From NCBI GenBank assembly GCA_016800925.1, contig JABCPU010000172.1:1-64000 (forward strand): a stretch of 64,000 nucleotides of DNA, read 5' to 3'. Below are positions 22,605 to 32,084 of this stretch, in pieces (positions within the stretch are counted from its first letter, which is position 1; each line of letters opens with the position of its first letter). The translations under genes and the position numbers were made by a program. The notes under the pieces are model-generated. The model searched no databases. It worked only from the letters and a program-made list of their open reading frames with translations, and was not told the DNA's origin. The stretch is from Suillus spraguei (Eukaryota > Basidiomycota > Agaricomycetes > Boletales > Suillaceae).

Positions 22605-23648
22605 TCAATATGCAAAGAAGATATCCGAGTCAAAAAGCAGGTCATCCTCAGGATAGTTCCTGGTTTGAAGGGGCGCTGATTGCCAAACCCTCTTTGTGCC
22701 GTCATTTTTCTTTCCCCAGTGCATCCCGAAAAGTTCAAATGCGTTGAGTTCTGTGAAAGACGTCAGAGCACTGGCTACCTGCTCATAGAATTCCTGTATC
22801 ACAAAAATCAATGTCCCTGGCGCTACAAGTGAAAAGCCATGATAACTTACGACAGTGGGAGGAACGAAAATGTCCTTGGTTGACATCACCCGCAAATAGA
22901 CCAAGTGAGGTACATGCTTGTACAGTGTTTCCAAAAAGGGCACAGGAGGTACATTTGTAATGATCTCCAGAGCGACTACAGGGACAGTTGAGCGGGCAAG
23001 CAGAGGAATATCATCCTCCATAAGACTTCCTCCGTTTAGATGAATGCTCCTCACCGGACGGCCGGGAACAATTAATTTCGCTGTCCGGGGTGAGCCAATG
23101 AATTGCTCCAGTTGGGGAATGGAAGTTGGAGCAGGGTATGGGAGTGAAGAATTGCATGTGAACATGGTAGGGATAGAATCCACTTGAAGCTCGAGAAGCG
23201 ATGGTGTCCTATCAAGGAACCGGGCGACGTTTTCATCGAAAGAAAAGGAAGAGGTGAAGTGAAGCAAATGCAGGAAGTGGATACATTTAGACGCTTCCTT
23301 CAACACCCAGCTCACACTCGAATCCACGTTGAGAGTAAGAGAGGTCAACTCTGACATATTAAGAATAGCTTTAGCGAGTTGGTGATAATAGGTAAAGAAG
23401 ACGGCAGCAGGTGAATCTATGACGATGTAAAAGGACCGCACGAAACGCGCGACATGTGGTTTCTTCGCAAGAGTGTCAATGACACACAAGTTTTGCGACC
23501 AGGCAGAAGCCAATACATTGCAGTAGAGGACGCGCTGTGCCACTGGACAGAGAGTGGAGCACGTTTGAGCAAGAGCAGCAAGAGAAGAGTAAGGAAGATA
23601 CTGCACGACGCCGTCGAGAAGCTCTACTGGTAAGCTGTGCATGGACAT
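22605..23648 (-). CDS. F-box protein
   Basis: F-box proteins recruit substrates to SCF ubiquitin ligases through Skp1. The N-terminus MSMHSLPVELLDGVVQYLPY followed by SSLAALAQTCSTLCPVAQRV is a typical fungal F-box. The rest is Leu-rich without clear repeat units and ends at TAG with FDSDIFFAY. The frame is open for 347 codons. A segment near 22795-22851 (GTAAGT to TACAG, 57 bp, multiple of three) is probably an intron, because the truncated copy at 2240-2750 differs there by a 1-bp insertion. Spliced length would be 328. Substrate unknown. The only complete copy in the window. Confidence 0.75.
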   Translation of the reverse strand: MSMHSLPVELLDGVVQYLPYSSLAALAQTCSTLCPVAQRVLYCNVLASAWSQNLCVIDTLAKKPHVARFVRSFYIVIDSPAAVFFTYYHQLAKAILNMSELTSLTLNVDSSVSWVLKEASKCIHFLHLLHFTSSFSFDENVARFLDRTPSLLELQVDSIPTMFTCNSSLPYPAPTSIPQLEQFIGSPRTAKLIVPGRPVRSIHLNGGSLMEDDIPLLARSTVPVVALEIITNVPPVPFLETLYKHVPHLVYLRVMSTKDIFVPPTVVSYHGFSLVAPGTLIFVIQEFYEQVASALTSFTELNAFELFGMHWGKKNDGTKRVWQSAPLQTRNYPEDDLLFDSDIFFAY

Positions 23649-24629
23649 GGGTGCTTAATGCAACCTGAGCTGCCAGTGAACGCGGGACCTCTTATAAAGG
23701 TGAACCTCGGGCACACAGGCAGTAGCCGCATCTGCAAAACCACTGAAATTAACGCTTAGCTTAAACGCATTACGGAACTTACGAACGCTTATGACGTGCA
23801 ACCGCAAGATCGTTCATATAAGTTTTGAAGGCAATAAACGGCTTGACGGTGACGAACTGATACTACTAGGTCACGCCAGAAATATTCAAATACTGTTGAT
23901 ATATAGTGTTGATTTGAATCATTTGAGTAAGTGCGAGGAATGGAAAGATTGTTGAGACTCATCCTTCTCGGCACTTTTGCCAGCGTTGTCCATGTGTCAT
24001 CCGGCTCAAATCAAGCTCGGGACATCTGGGTATCACTTATATAGTTCCAGGGCTCCAACATAAATGTCGAAAAGCAGGTGGTACCCAGAGTAACACCCGA
24101 CATTTGGGCCCTACCATCCATCCACTGTCAACATTCAGGACAAAGGGGGTCGAACTGCGGTCGTCATCAGATGCTCCCTCCATTAACTCAGAAGGTGGCA
24201 CAGTGTGTGGATGGAGTTGGATGAGAAGGAAATGGAGTGATTGTCCCAAGTGTCATCTGACAATGGTGAAGGATTTGACATGGCACACTGCTGCAATGGC
24301 TGCCTTCTTGCGATAAGAGGCTAATGAGGGCGGGAGAAGGGTCTATAAGAACAAGGTACAATCTCAGTCTCTCTCGAAGAACTCTATTAACACGCGTAAT
24401 ACCTATAAGAACAAGGTACGCTATTGCTTTCGTCAGTTAACGCTGACGGTACAAGAATCTATACATCAGTAAATCCCAATGTTCTGTGCAGCTCTGTACA
24501 CTGCACAGTCTCACAGAGCCACAGCTTGGTCCCCTCTGGGCAAAACATCCCAGTGTGATAGCTGCCAGTGCCACAGACCTCACAGTTCCACAGCATTGTC
24601 TAGTAAATAAATAAATAAAAATTCGCACT
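23649..24629. other. Gene-poor stretch
   Basis: No gene recognised. The motif TAAGAACAAGGTAC is repeated (24346-24358, 24407-24419). From 24470 to 24600 the minus strand is CTGTG-rich and related, in inverted orientation, to 25400-25580. A TAAA run lies at 24604-24620. Confidence 0.4.
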
Positions 24630-24727
24630 TTTCACACTTTTAAGTGCCAATGACAGGAATTGAACTTGAGGCCTCATGAAGGTCAGCAACAACTTCAACA
24701 CATACTTACCATCACACCATAGTGCCT
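24630..24727 (-). mobile_element. tRNA-derived SINE-like sequence
   Basis: On the minus strand TGGTGTGATGG (about 24709-24719) resembles a Pol III A box and AGTTCAATTCC (24656-24666) a B box, about 50 nt apart. The arms do not fold into a good tRNA, so a tRNA-derived SINE head is more likely than a functional tRNA. Downstream lies the CTGTG-rich stretch that could be its body. Confidence 0.4.
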
Positions 24728-25031
24728 TTGTTTCTTTACCGCTCACAATACCATATATACCAATGATGCTCAAACTACAATATTATCACCAAGTTAAAAT
24801 GTATCATCAAACCTCATTGTAACTTCAAATCTCATGATAAGCTGCCCTTATTTAAACCTCCAGGAAAACAAAACCTTATTGTAACATATTTTTGACTGGA
24901 AAAAGTTAGAGCTTCAGCACAAAGGGCAAAAATTGCGAATTTCACCAAGTTTCAGTCAATAGATTTAGCACTTTTTGTCTTAATAATGAATTTTAATAAG
25001 CTTTGGTGTATACTAAGGTTTAGTATTTGAA

Positions 25032-25304
25032 CATCAGGAAATTCACACATTCCTTAACATGCTTAATCAGCTTAACTCACTTATCTCAAAACTTGTTTGC
25101 TCTCTCTCACATCATTCACCTGGCATATCTTATATTTTTTGAGTGCGAAATACAATAAAACATGTATATTAATATATCTCAACTTTTTTTTTCTGAATTC
25201 ATTCACATTGAAATTTTGGACAAGTAGATTCAATTTCACCAAGGCAGTTAAGTGTAAATAAGTCCACATAAGGGCACGTCAAGGAATGTGTGAATTTCCT
25301 GATG
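25032..25304. mobile_element. 273-bp MITE, copy 2 (family M1)
   Basis: Full-length copy almost identical to 269-541, same 24-bp perfect termini. The flanking dinucleotide AA appears on both sides, as CT does at copy 1. Confidence 0.88.
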
Positions 25305-25870
25305 AAGTTGAACTAAAGAAAAATACTTGATGCAAGTTTTGTTGATAGTAAGGCTTAGTGTTGATGCTTAACTAAAGAAAAAGACTTAGTGAAATTTTTG
25401 TGATACATTCTGTGATTTCTGTGTCACTGTGGCTCTGGAATGCTGATGATTTTGTGAGTCTGTGGTTTACTGTGAGATTCTGTGACTCTGAGGCTCTGGG
25501 GCCTGGGATTCTGTGCCATCTGTGACAACTGTGAGAATCTGTGGGAAAAGCCAAAGTCTGTGTAAGGTTTGGGATTTACTGATGTAGACTCACATCTCAG
25601 TCTCTCTCAAAGAACTGAGATGTTTCTATGCTATGGCGCTGGACTTTATAGTAAGTGAAACGGAAACAAAAATTTAGACATAACTCATTGACATATATTG
25701 TAGAGGCTTGGCCGATGTCAGTGCGCTGCATCCCACTGGCCTATTATGGCTTGCGCTTGAACCACATTCCTCAGCTTCTCCCCCTCGTGCCTTGCTTCTC
25801 GGATTCTTCGGCCATTCTCTTCTCTTCTCTCTTTGGTGCATCAGACTCCAACATGCCTCACACCTACATC
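25305..25870. other. CTGTG-rich simple sequence and flank
   Basis: 25400-25560 is a degenerate run of CTGTG and TCTGTGA motifs. The boxes GGGATTTACTGATGTA and CAGTCTCTCTC are shared with 24350-24475. No gene was recognised. Confidence 0.5.
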
Positions 25871-26098
25871 CTACAGCCGAACAGTGTTATCGCAAGAACC
25901 AGTGACAATGCAAGTGCTGTCCAGTGAGAACGAGACTGAGTTAACTGAATAAGTGTGCCCCCACAAGGGCTCACCGACTGGCTGCCCCATCACAGCATCC
26001 CACAGCCGAATAGTCCTATTGCTTGAACCAGCGATGATGCGAGTGCCATCTGGCGAGAATGTGACCGAGGTAATTGGATCAGTGTGTCCACTGTGCAC
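25871..26098 (-). pseudogene. WD40-repeat fragment
   Basis: Reads SGHTDPITSVTFSPDGTRII, then NRTIRLWDAVMGQPVGEPLW, then GHTYSVNSVSFSLDSTCIVT: almost two WD40 blades of the type found in basidiomycete NACHT-WD40 proteins. The third blade breaks off with TAG after NTVRL where Trp-Asp is expected. Upstream the frame closes just past the first blade. A small captured or decayed fragment. Confidence 0.75.
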
Positions 26099-26142
26099 TA
26101 TCTGAGCAGCCGCTTAGTTCATATCATGTCCCAATGCAACAC

Positions 26143-26282
26143 TACCTATTGTGAGTCGAATGTCTATGGGGGCATAAATGTTCCTTAAAAGAACTTTACC
26201 TGCACGCAGAAATCACATCCATGTACCTAACCTGATTATAGGGAATATCTATGCCCCCATAGATGTTTCACTCCAATAGGTA
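26143..26282. mobile_element. 140-bp MITE (family M2)
   Basis: Inverted repeats of about 38 bp, imperfect, starting TACCTATTG and containing CTATGGGGGCATA. The whole unit is 140 bp including the terminal TA. A shorter relative made of two arms forms a near-perfect hairpin at 30944-31009. Confidence 0.7.
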
Positions 26283-26406
26283 GGCTGTCTGTAAATATAT
26301 CGAGTCTGGAGGTAGGATATTAACATTCGGTGTTGGCATCAGAAAAGGTACTCTATTTGGACCGAATCATGACTTTGGATCACTATCTGCGGGTCTCAGT
26401 CTGGGC

Positions 26407-26982
26407 ATGGTCAAAGACATGACTATACTCAGAGTCACTGATGGAAACACATCCATATACACATCCTTCTCAACTACTACTGGAACAAGCACAGATGTAC
26501 TGATTGACGACACTGTGGTACCTGTATCCAGATTACCCACATATCCTTTGGACCTTGAAGTACACGTTCTCGGTCATTACGTAGACGAGAATGTACCTGC
26601 TGGTATCCTATCTCAAAGCAGGCTTATCGCAATGTGGAGTTACACCCCACCCCTTCCAGACATCTTACTGTCACAATCACTATCCGCACTTGGTCTATGC
26701 TTCTCCTTGCAGAGAGCTGATTCCAGCCTTGTTCCTCATATTCTGCCCCAATTTTTTCTGACTCATCCAGATTCATGGCAGGTGCAGCATCGCATTGTGG
26801 AGATGCTACTCAATCATTTGAATTTTTTGTCAGCTGTCAGCGATGTATCACAACCCAAGTGGGAGCCATTTGTATTTGAAGATGCCAATGACGACTTCTA
26901 CTTCCACTTTCTATCCTTCCCTCCTGCGGGAAGAGCCACTGATCACCCCATACTCAAACTTATTTTTAGAGGGTTTTTGTAA
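26407..26982 (+). CDS. Hypothetical protein
   Basis: A 191-codon open frame from ATG 26407 to TAA 26982. Composition is natural for a globular protein (LPTYPLDLEVHVLGHYVD; PDSWQVQHRIVEMLLNHLNF). No domain was recognised, and I see no introns. It sits between MITE M2 and the 87-bp array, so it could also be part of an unknown element. Moderate to low confidence. Confidence 0.4.
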   Translation: MVKDMTILRVTDGNTSIYTSFSTTTGTSTDVLIDDTVVPVSRLPTYPLDLEVHVLGHYVDENVPAGILSQSRLIAMWSYTPPLPDILLSQSLSALGLCFSLQRADSSLVPHILPQFFLTHPDSWQVQHRIVEMLLNHLNFLSAVSDVSQPKWEPFVFEDANDDFYFHFLSFPPAGRATDHPILKLIFRGFL

Positions 26983-27049
26983 GTGGGTTGGGTTTGGGTT
27001 CAGGTTGGGTTCTCATTTTTTGGTGTAGAGTTATATAGAGTCACTGTTG

Positions 27050-27680
27050 ATATAGAGCTATATCTATATGCACTGAAGGTAACAGATATCTTGTGCCAGA
27101 TAGGACTGGTCCTGGATGAGACTATATCACCTCATATAGGACGAAACATATATGCACTGCACAATACATCAGTGTGCCAGATAGGACTGGTCCTGGATGG
27201 GACTATATCACCTCATATAGGACCATATTTATATTTATATGCACTGCAGGCAAGAGATATATCATGGTACCAAATGGCACTGGACCTCAATGGGACTATG
27301 TGACCTCATATAGAACCATATTTATATGTGCTGCAGGTAAGAGATATATCATGGTCTAAATGGCACTGGACCTCGATGGGACTATGTGAGCCCCCATAGG
27401 ACCATATATATATGCACTGCAGGTAAAAGATATATCATGGTATAAAATGGCACTGGACCTCAATGGGACTATGTGAGCCCCCATAGGACCATATATATAT
27501 GCGCTACAGGTAAAAGATATATCATGGTATCAAATGGAACTGGACATTAATGGGACTATGTGAGCCTGTATAGGACCATATATATGTGCCATAGGTAAGA
27601 GATATATCATTGCACCAAATATGAATGGTTCTGCATGGGACTGTATTATTACCTCATCTAGTTTCCTATCTATGAAGCCA
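27050..27680 (+). repeat. 87-bp tandem array
   Basis: About seven decaying units of 85-88 bp. The cores ATATATCATGGTA and AATGGCACTGGACCT recur near 27264, 27350, 27437, 27524 and 27609. AT-rich, with each unit also carrying GCAGGTAAGAGATA, a splice-donor-like string. It ends against the 52-bp repeat R3. Confidence 0.8.
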
Positions 27681-27683
27681 TAT

Positions 27684-27735
27684 CTATGGTGTATGGTCTT
27701 TCGTCCATGCCCCTGTAGTCGTCCTAGTATGACAT
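27684..27735 (-). repeat. 52-bp dispersed repeat, copy R3
   Basis: Same orientation as copy R1 at 20840-20891, with several mismatches. It does not border an XRN1 piece; the 87-bp array lies on its inner side. Confidence 0.8.
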
Positions 27736-28217
27736 AGACATCCAGCACATCTATGAACCACTGTTCGACAGAATTTAAGAGTATGGTTGCTTTCGGATTT
27801 CAAGGCATGTGGAAAAACACTACATGGCACGTAATAAGTCCTCAAACCTTGTTTCTAAGTTATCCAGGCACTTTCTTGACAGATGGTCTAAGACCATGAT
27901 CAAGTCAATAACTGATAAACAATTAAACTCAATGTGACACTCACTAACATTGCCGAGGTCACTGCAAGCCTCCTTGACCTGCGCCGAGAGCATTTTCTCG
28001 CCCTCACAAACCCAGACATGGGGGTTGTAGAACTGCCATCAAACATGAATGACAGCAATCTTATAGAAGATAACCTAGTGATGTACCTTCTTGTCTGCAC
28101 CTTCGGAGTTATCAACTTGAATGAGCAGGTAATTTTTCAAGGACACCCATGATAAATCGACAAGAGAGCATGATAGTGGATCGAGAAGGTGTCAGAACAG
28201 CCTTTGAATGGGAGCAA
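27736..28217. other. Intergenic stretch
   Basis: No recognised gene. A frame near 27934-28130 (TASLLDLRREHFLALTNPDM) looks coding-like but has no assigned family. Confidence 0.3.
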
Positions 28218-28691
28218 TGTTACGAACTGGGGTGGCGTCACCAGCGACAGTGAAAAGACACAGCCGGTCTGCTGGGAGTTCTTACAATGTCCAAGAGTGG
28301 ACAAGGTGAAAGTACGAGGAACACGTTCCAAGTACGATCAAAGGTTCGGCCTAAGAGACAAGTATCAAAGGTTCTGTAGGAATAGAGACTAAGGCTAAGG
28401 AGTGCTTAGACTTAGAGACAATTCTAGACGACTTAGGTTGGAGACCTAAGCGAAGGAGATTCCAGGTAAAACCCAGTAAGATTAAAGTAAGGAATCTACT
28501 ACAAGTACACTGTGCTTAAATAGGCCAATATGTGTGCACAGACCAAGTAACCGTGAGAACGTAACTGTGTATCCTAATAAGGAAGGCATGTGTTGTACAG
28601 ATGCATTGAGCATATGAGTCAAAGTCATGTGACATGATATACAAGTAAGGAAATAGAGGGAAAATGAATAGGGGCACGTACAACTGTAACA
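28218..28691 (-). mobile_element. Solo LTR of Gypsy family A
   Basis: A 474-bp LTR in reverse orientation, TGTTAC to GTAACA, flanked by a perfect 5-bp target duplication AGCAA on both sides. It contains the ACTTTAATCTT self-priming site and the TATTTAAG box in reverse. It arose by recombination between the two LTRs of a full element. Confidence 0.92.
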
Positions 28692-28881
28692 AGCAAAGAG
28701 GTACCTTATAAGCTACCAATGGCTGTTGAAACGACTTAGAAATCAATAAGTCTTTCACTCGTCCAAGTTGTCCGATCACCATTGTAGGTATCAGCAAACT
28801 CGCCCATGGTCACACTGCGTACAAGTTTGTGAATGCGGGCAATAAGCCCTTCTTGGTGAAGCCGAAAGTTTTTGAGTGCAC

Positions 28882-28934
28882 CTATGTCATACTAGGATGA
28901 CTACAGGGTGCGGACGAAAGACTGTACACCATAG
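28882..28934 (+). repeat. 52-bp dispersed repeat, copy L4, left border of XRN1 copy 2
   Basis: Same orientation as L1. It ends ACACCATAG directly before GACCTAATG of XRN1. In copy 1 that exon is preceded by its intron end CAACCATAG, so the join lies in the shared ACCATAG. Confidence 0.85.
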
Positions 28935-30931
28935 GACCTAATGTACAATCCAAATTCACCGATATTGGACTTTTACCCTCTTGAATTTGAGCAAGACTTA
29001 AATGGAAAGAAGCAAGAATGGGAAGCAATCATTAAGATTCCCTTTATTGATGAGCAGTGGCTGTTATGAGCAATGAAATGTGAGTAGTAAATTCTGCTTT
29101 TTGGTTGTAGTTCATCATCGTCCCATGTGTACAGCTCGAGAACATAGGTTGACCCCAGAGGAATGCCACCGCAATGGGTTTGGAACTGGTACCAAATTTA
29201 TCTTCAGTCCTGGAGAGTCCACAGTCTATCCTTCATCATTACCAGATTTCTTCCCTCCTATATATTGATGTACATGTAAGATGGAATCCTTCAACCTACC
29301 AACTCTTGATGGACTCCATCTCATCCCTGGACTATGTGAAGGTGTATGCCTTGGTGCAAAAGCCCTCGCTGGATTCCCTTTGTGGGTACATTCATTACCC
29401 CACAAAGCACAACTAGGCTTTCATGGTGTCATTGTGCATGGTTCCGAAAGCCGCAACAAGTCAATGGCAGTTCACATACAAAATCCTCACGAAAACTGCA
29501 AGGTAGAGGGTATCGCCCAGGAAATGGTTGGCAAACGCACTTTCATCAGTTGGCCTTTCTTGCAAGAAGAGCTTGAGCCATTGGAAGGGAAAAGCTGAGT
29601 GGTTTGAGACGCTATATTTGAAGAGATGTGGAGTGATCACTAGTGATTTCAATGTCCTGGTGCATGTCCATCCACTAAAAGGTGTGTGCTGGTACTTTAT
29701 GGTCGTTCACTCTTTGCACATTCATGCAGGTTTGAAACACTTAGAATCAGGCGCATTGGTTAAAGACTACGAAGGACCTGAAAAAGAACTTGAACAAGCT
29801 GTCCAGATGGTCATTTCAGAAGTTGCATCTGAAGATCCCAGGTTCCCCAAGAAGGATGCTCCACCTCTGTCAGAGGAATTTCCTGATGGAACAAACATTT
29901 TCTTCCTTGGTGAACACGCGTATGGTGTGGCTGCCTAGGTGTCTTCAACTACTGACAGCGCTTTGTCTGTTGTTCTGGCAGTATGTCACAATGCCCTACC
30001 ACAATTTATCTTTCTAAATGATCTTGTAGTTCTTCCTTTCAGATAAAACGGAGAATAACAAGTTCAAGATTATTGTTGATAGTTGTGTTTCACAGCACTA
30101 CTTGCCATCATTCAAAGCAGCTTCCACAATCAGAATGTCACTCAGAGCACTCTCCAAAATCACGTCAAGCTTCATGTTTCTCACCTCCGATCATCAAAAG
30201 AACAATATTGGACTGAGAGGCCAAGGGCTTGAAAATTATTGACTACTCACGGAAGGTTGGTCATTATTGGTAGTTTAGCGAGAAGGCTCATTCATGAATA
30301 TAAGGTTGGTCCTGTCCAAATTGCATCTGAATTGGAACTCAGTTCTTTGTAGGATAAATTCCCAGGAATCTTTGTGATTCTGGACCAAGGGGGCGATGGT
30401 AAGCTGTTGGATTTGCCCAACAATTCCTTCATCTCATCTCCAGGATGATAGATATAGCTCGCACTACGGACATCTTTGACTCTCACGCTGATGCTGGGGT
30501 CAAGGAAGTAAGGTTGTGATTCAAATCAAAGGGAGTCCAAGATCTTGAGCCAGTTTCCCTACTCTCGGACAGCCTAGCGAAGGTATGGAATCGTCATTTA
30601 TCCCGAGTCACATTTCATTCAAAACTGTCTTTAGAGTACTGTCAAAGAAATTGAACAGGTTGCTGATGACGTCAAGAAGAACAGGTCCGAAGCTGGAATC
30701 AAGAAAGCCATTGTGAAGAATATCCCTCGTCATGCAGTTCTAAAACCATTGCACGCTATCTATCAACTCCAGAACCAGCGCTTTGCCTTGGGAGACAGGG
30801 TTACTATGGTTCAAGATTCAGGTGGGGTTCCATTGTCTGCAAAGGGTGTTGTTGTTGGGTTGAATACAAAGTCGATGGATGTTGTGTGGGATGTGCCATT
30901 TATGTCTGGTACAACACTTGGGGACAGGTAA
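28935..30931 (+). pseudogene. XRN1: 5'-3' exoribonuclease 1 (Xrn1), internal fragment, copy 2
   Basis: Covers part of the same region as copy 1 on the opposite strand, from the exon starting near NPNSPILDFYPLEFEQDL to SGTTLGDR at 30928. It ends in the same intron as copy 1, a few bases past the donor. Differences from copy 1 include TGA for CGA (WLL-stop-AMKC), TGA after PPIY, TAG after AYGVAA (Gln in copy 1) and loss of about 110 bp between FLQE and the LSHWKG region. It is more decayed than copy 1. Introns are retained. Confidence 0.85.
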
Positions 30932-30943
30932 GTGGAACACTTC

Positions 30944-31009
30944 TATCTGTTGGAGTCAAACATCTATTCAAACATCTATGGGGGTATAGATGTTTGACTC
31001 CAACAGATA
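30944..31009. mobile_element. Hairpin derivative of MITE M2
   Basis: The arms TATCTGTTGGAGTCAAACAT and their exact complement flank a short loop with CTATGGGGGTATAG, the core of MITE M2 (26143-26282). It sits immediately after the end of XRN1 copy 2. Confidence 0.65.
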
Positions 31010-31119
31010 TACTGTGCTCATGCTCATGCTAGATGATAAAGTGTAGACTAGTATCCTAAAAAGAAAAGAAAACAGAGTTATTCCGAATCCAGCACCACAA
31101 ACCACCATCAAGCACTCAC

Positions 31120-31995
31120 AATAGGATGCAAGCTCTACAGTTGCAGTTTCTGCTGATAATTCTACTTCAAATTGTCCCTCACACTCTTGAGCAGCTCTTG
31201 ATAACTCTGCACTGGCTTCTGTGCTGCGCACAAAAAGTCAATCAGTCTCATGCAACAAGAAACAGAACTTGACTAACTTAGAGACATAACAAATGCCTGT
31301 CGCCCATTCAATATCAGCCCTAAACAAGTGGAGAGATTGAATGAAATCAAAGCTCACGTAGCTTATAGCACCAACAGTGATACCGCCCTGCATCGTATCA
31401 GCACTGGTCTGACTATCACTATCACTACAGCCAGTGAATGATATCTAGATAGTTAAATAAGGTCAGCACGAGCAACAGCAGCACACAGCACATAACGCCA
31501 CCAAGCACTTACCACGTCAGCACCTGTAGCCTTCTCTGCTCGATGCCTAGGAGTTGTCTCACTTCCCTTGAGGTGTCCGTTCGAATGGTACTGCAAGATC
31601 ATGAGTTGAGTTTTTATGCCTGCTGAAGCAGGTATCATATCGTGCTCTTGATGTAGCCTGAATGGATGGGGTTTTGTTAGTTCCAAACAGGATGCTACTA
31701 ACATTAAGACTTACGGTCAGACGACAGCCTATTGGCAATGATTTCACCTGTGGAATTTCAATTTCTAGTCAGTGTCTTTCTCCTATTGTCAGACAGGCGT
31801 ACCATAATGTGGGGCATGACCTGCATTAGAGTTATGAGCATAAACAAAAGATCGGCAATAAAAAGTCCTCACATCATCAAGGATTATTCCCGCCTTCTTG
31901 TAGTCGACAGGGTATATCACAGTGCATGAGGAAATCCAATGATGTTCTGAAGAGAAGGAAACCTTTGATGCACAAGACAGTATGCCTAGCACCAT
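31120..31995 (-). pseudogene. Metacaspase (type I) C-terminal pseudogene
   Basis: Metacaspases are Arg/Lys-specific caspase-like cysteine proteases. Minus-strand pieces match the family: VIYPVDYKKAGIILDD near 31900, HIMVKSLPIGCRLT near 31750, and an exon with the catalytic-Cys region read as ARYDTCFSR (family: FDSCHSG). Then come GHLKGSETTPRHRAEKATGA near 31560, FTGCSDSDSQTSADTMQGG near 31420, and a p10 tail with SYQELLKSVRDNL near 31200. GT-AG introns separate them. The catalytic His exon is missing. A frameshift follows the Cys exon and two TAG codons lie in the p10 tail. Non-functional. Confidence 0.78.
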
Positions 31996-32084
31996 CTTTG
32001 CATAGGGATGTACCTATGGAACAAGATTAGTTCGATTCTGAAGGAGAGAGAATTCAGATTCACATTACCTTGAGGAACCTGGTC

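Noticed and set aside
24630..24730. Functional tRNA gene
   Set aside because: Box-like motifs are present but the arms do not pair.
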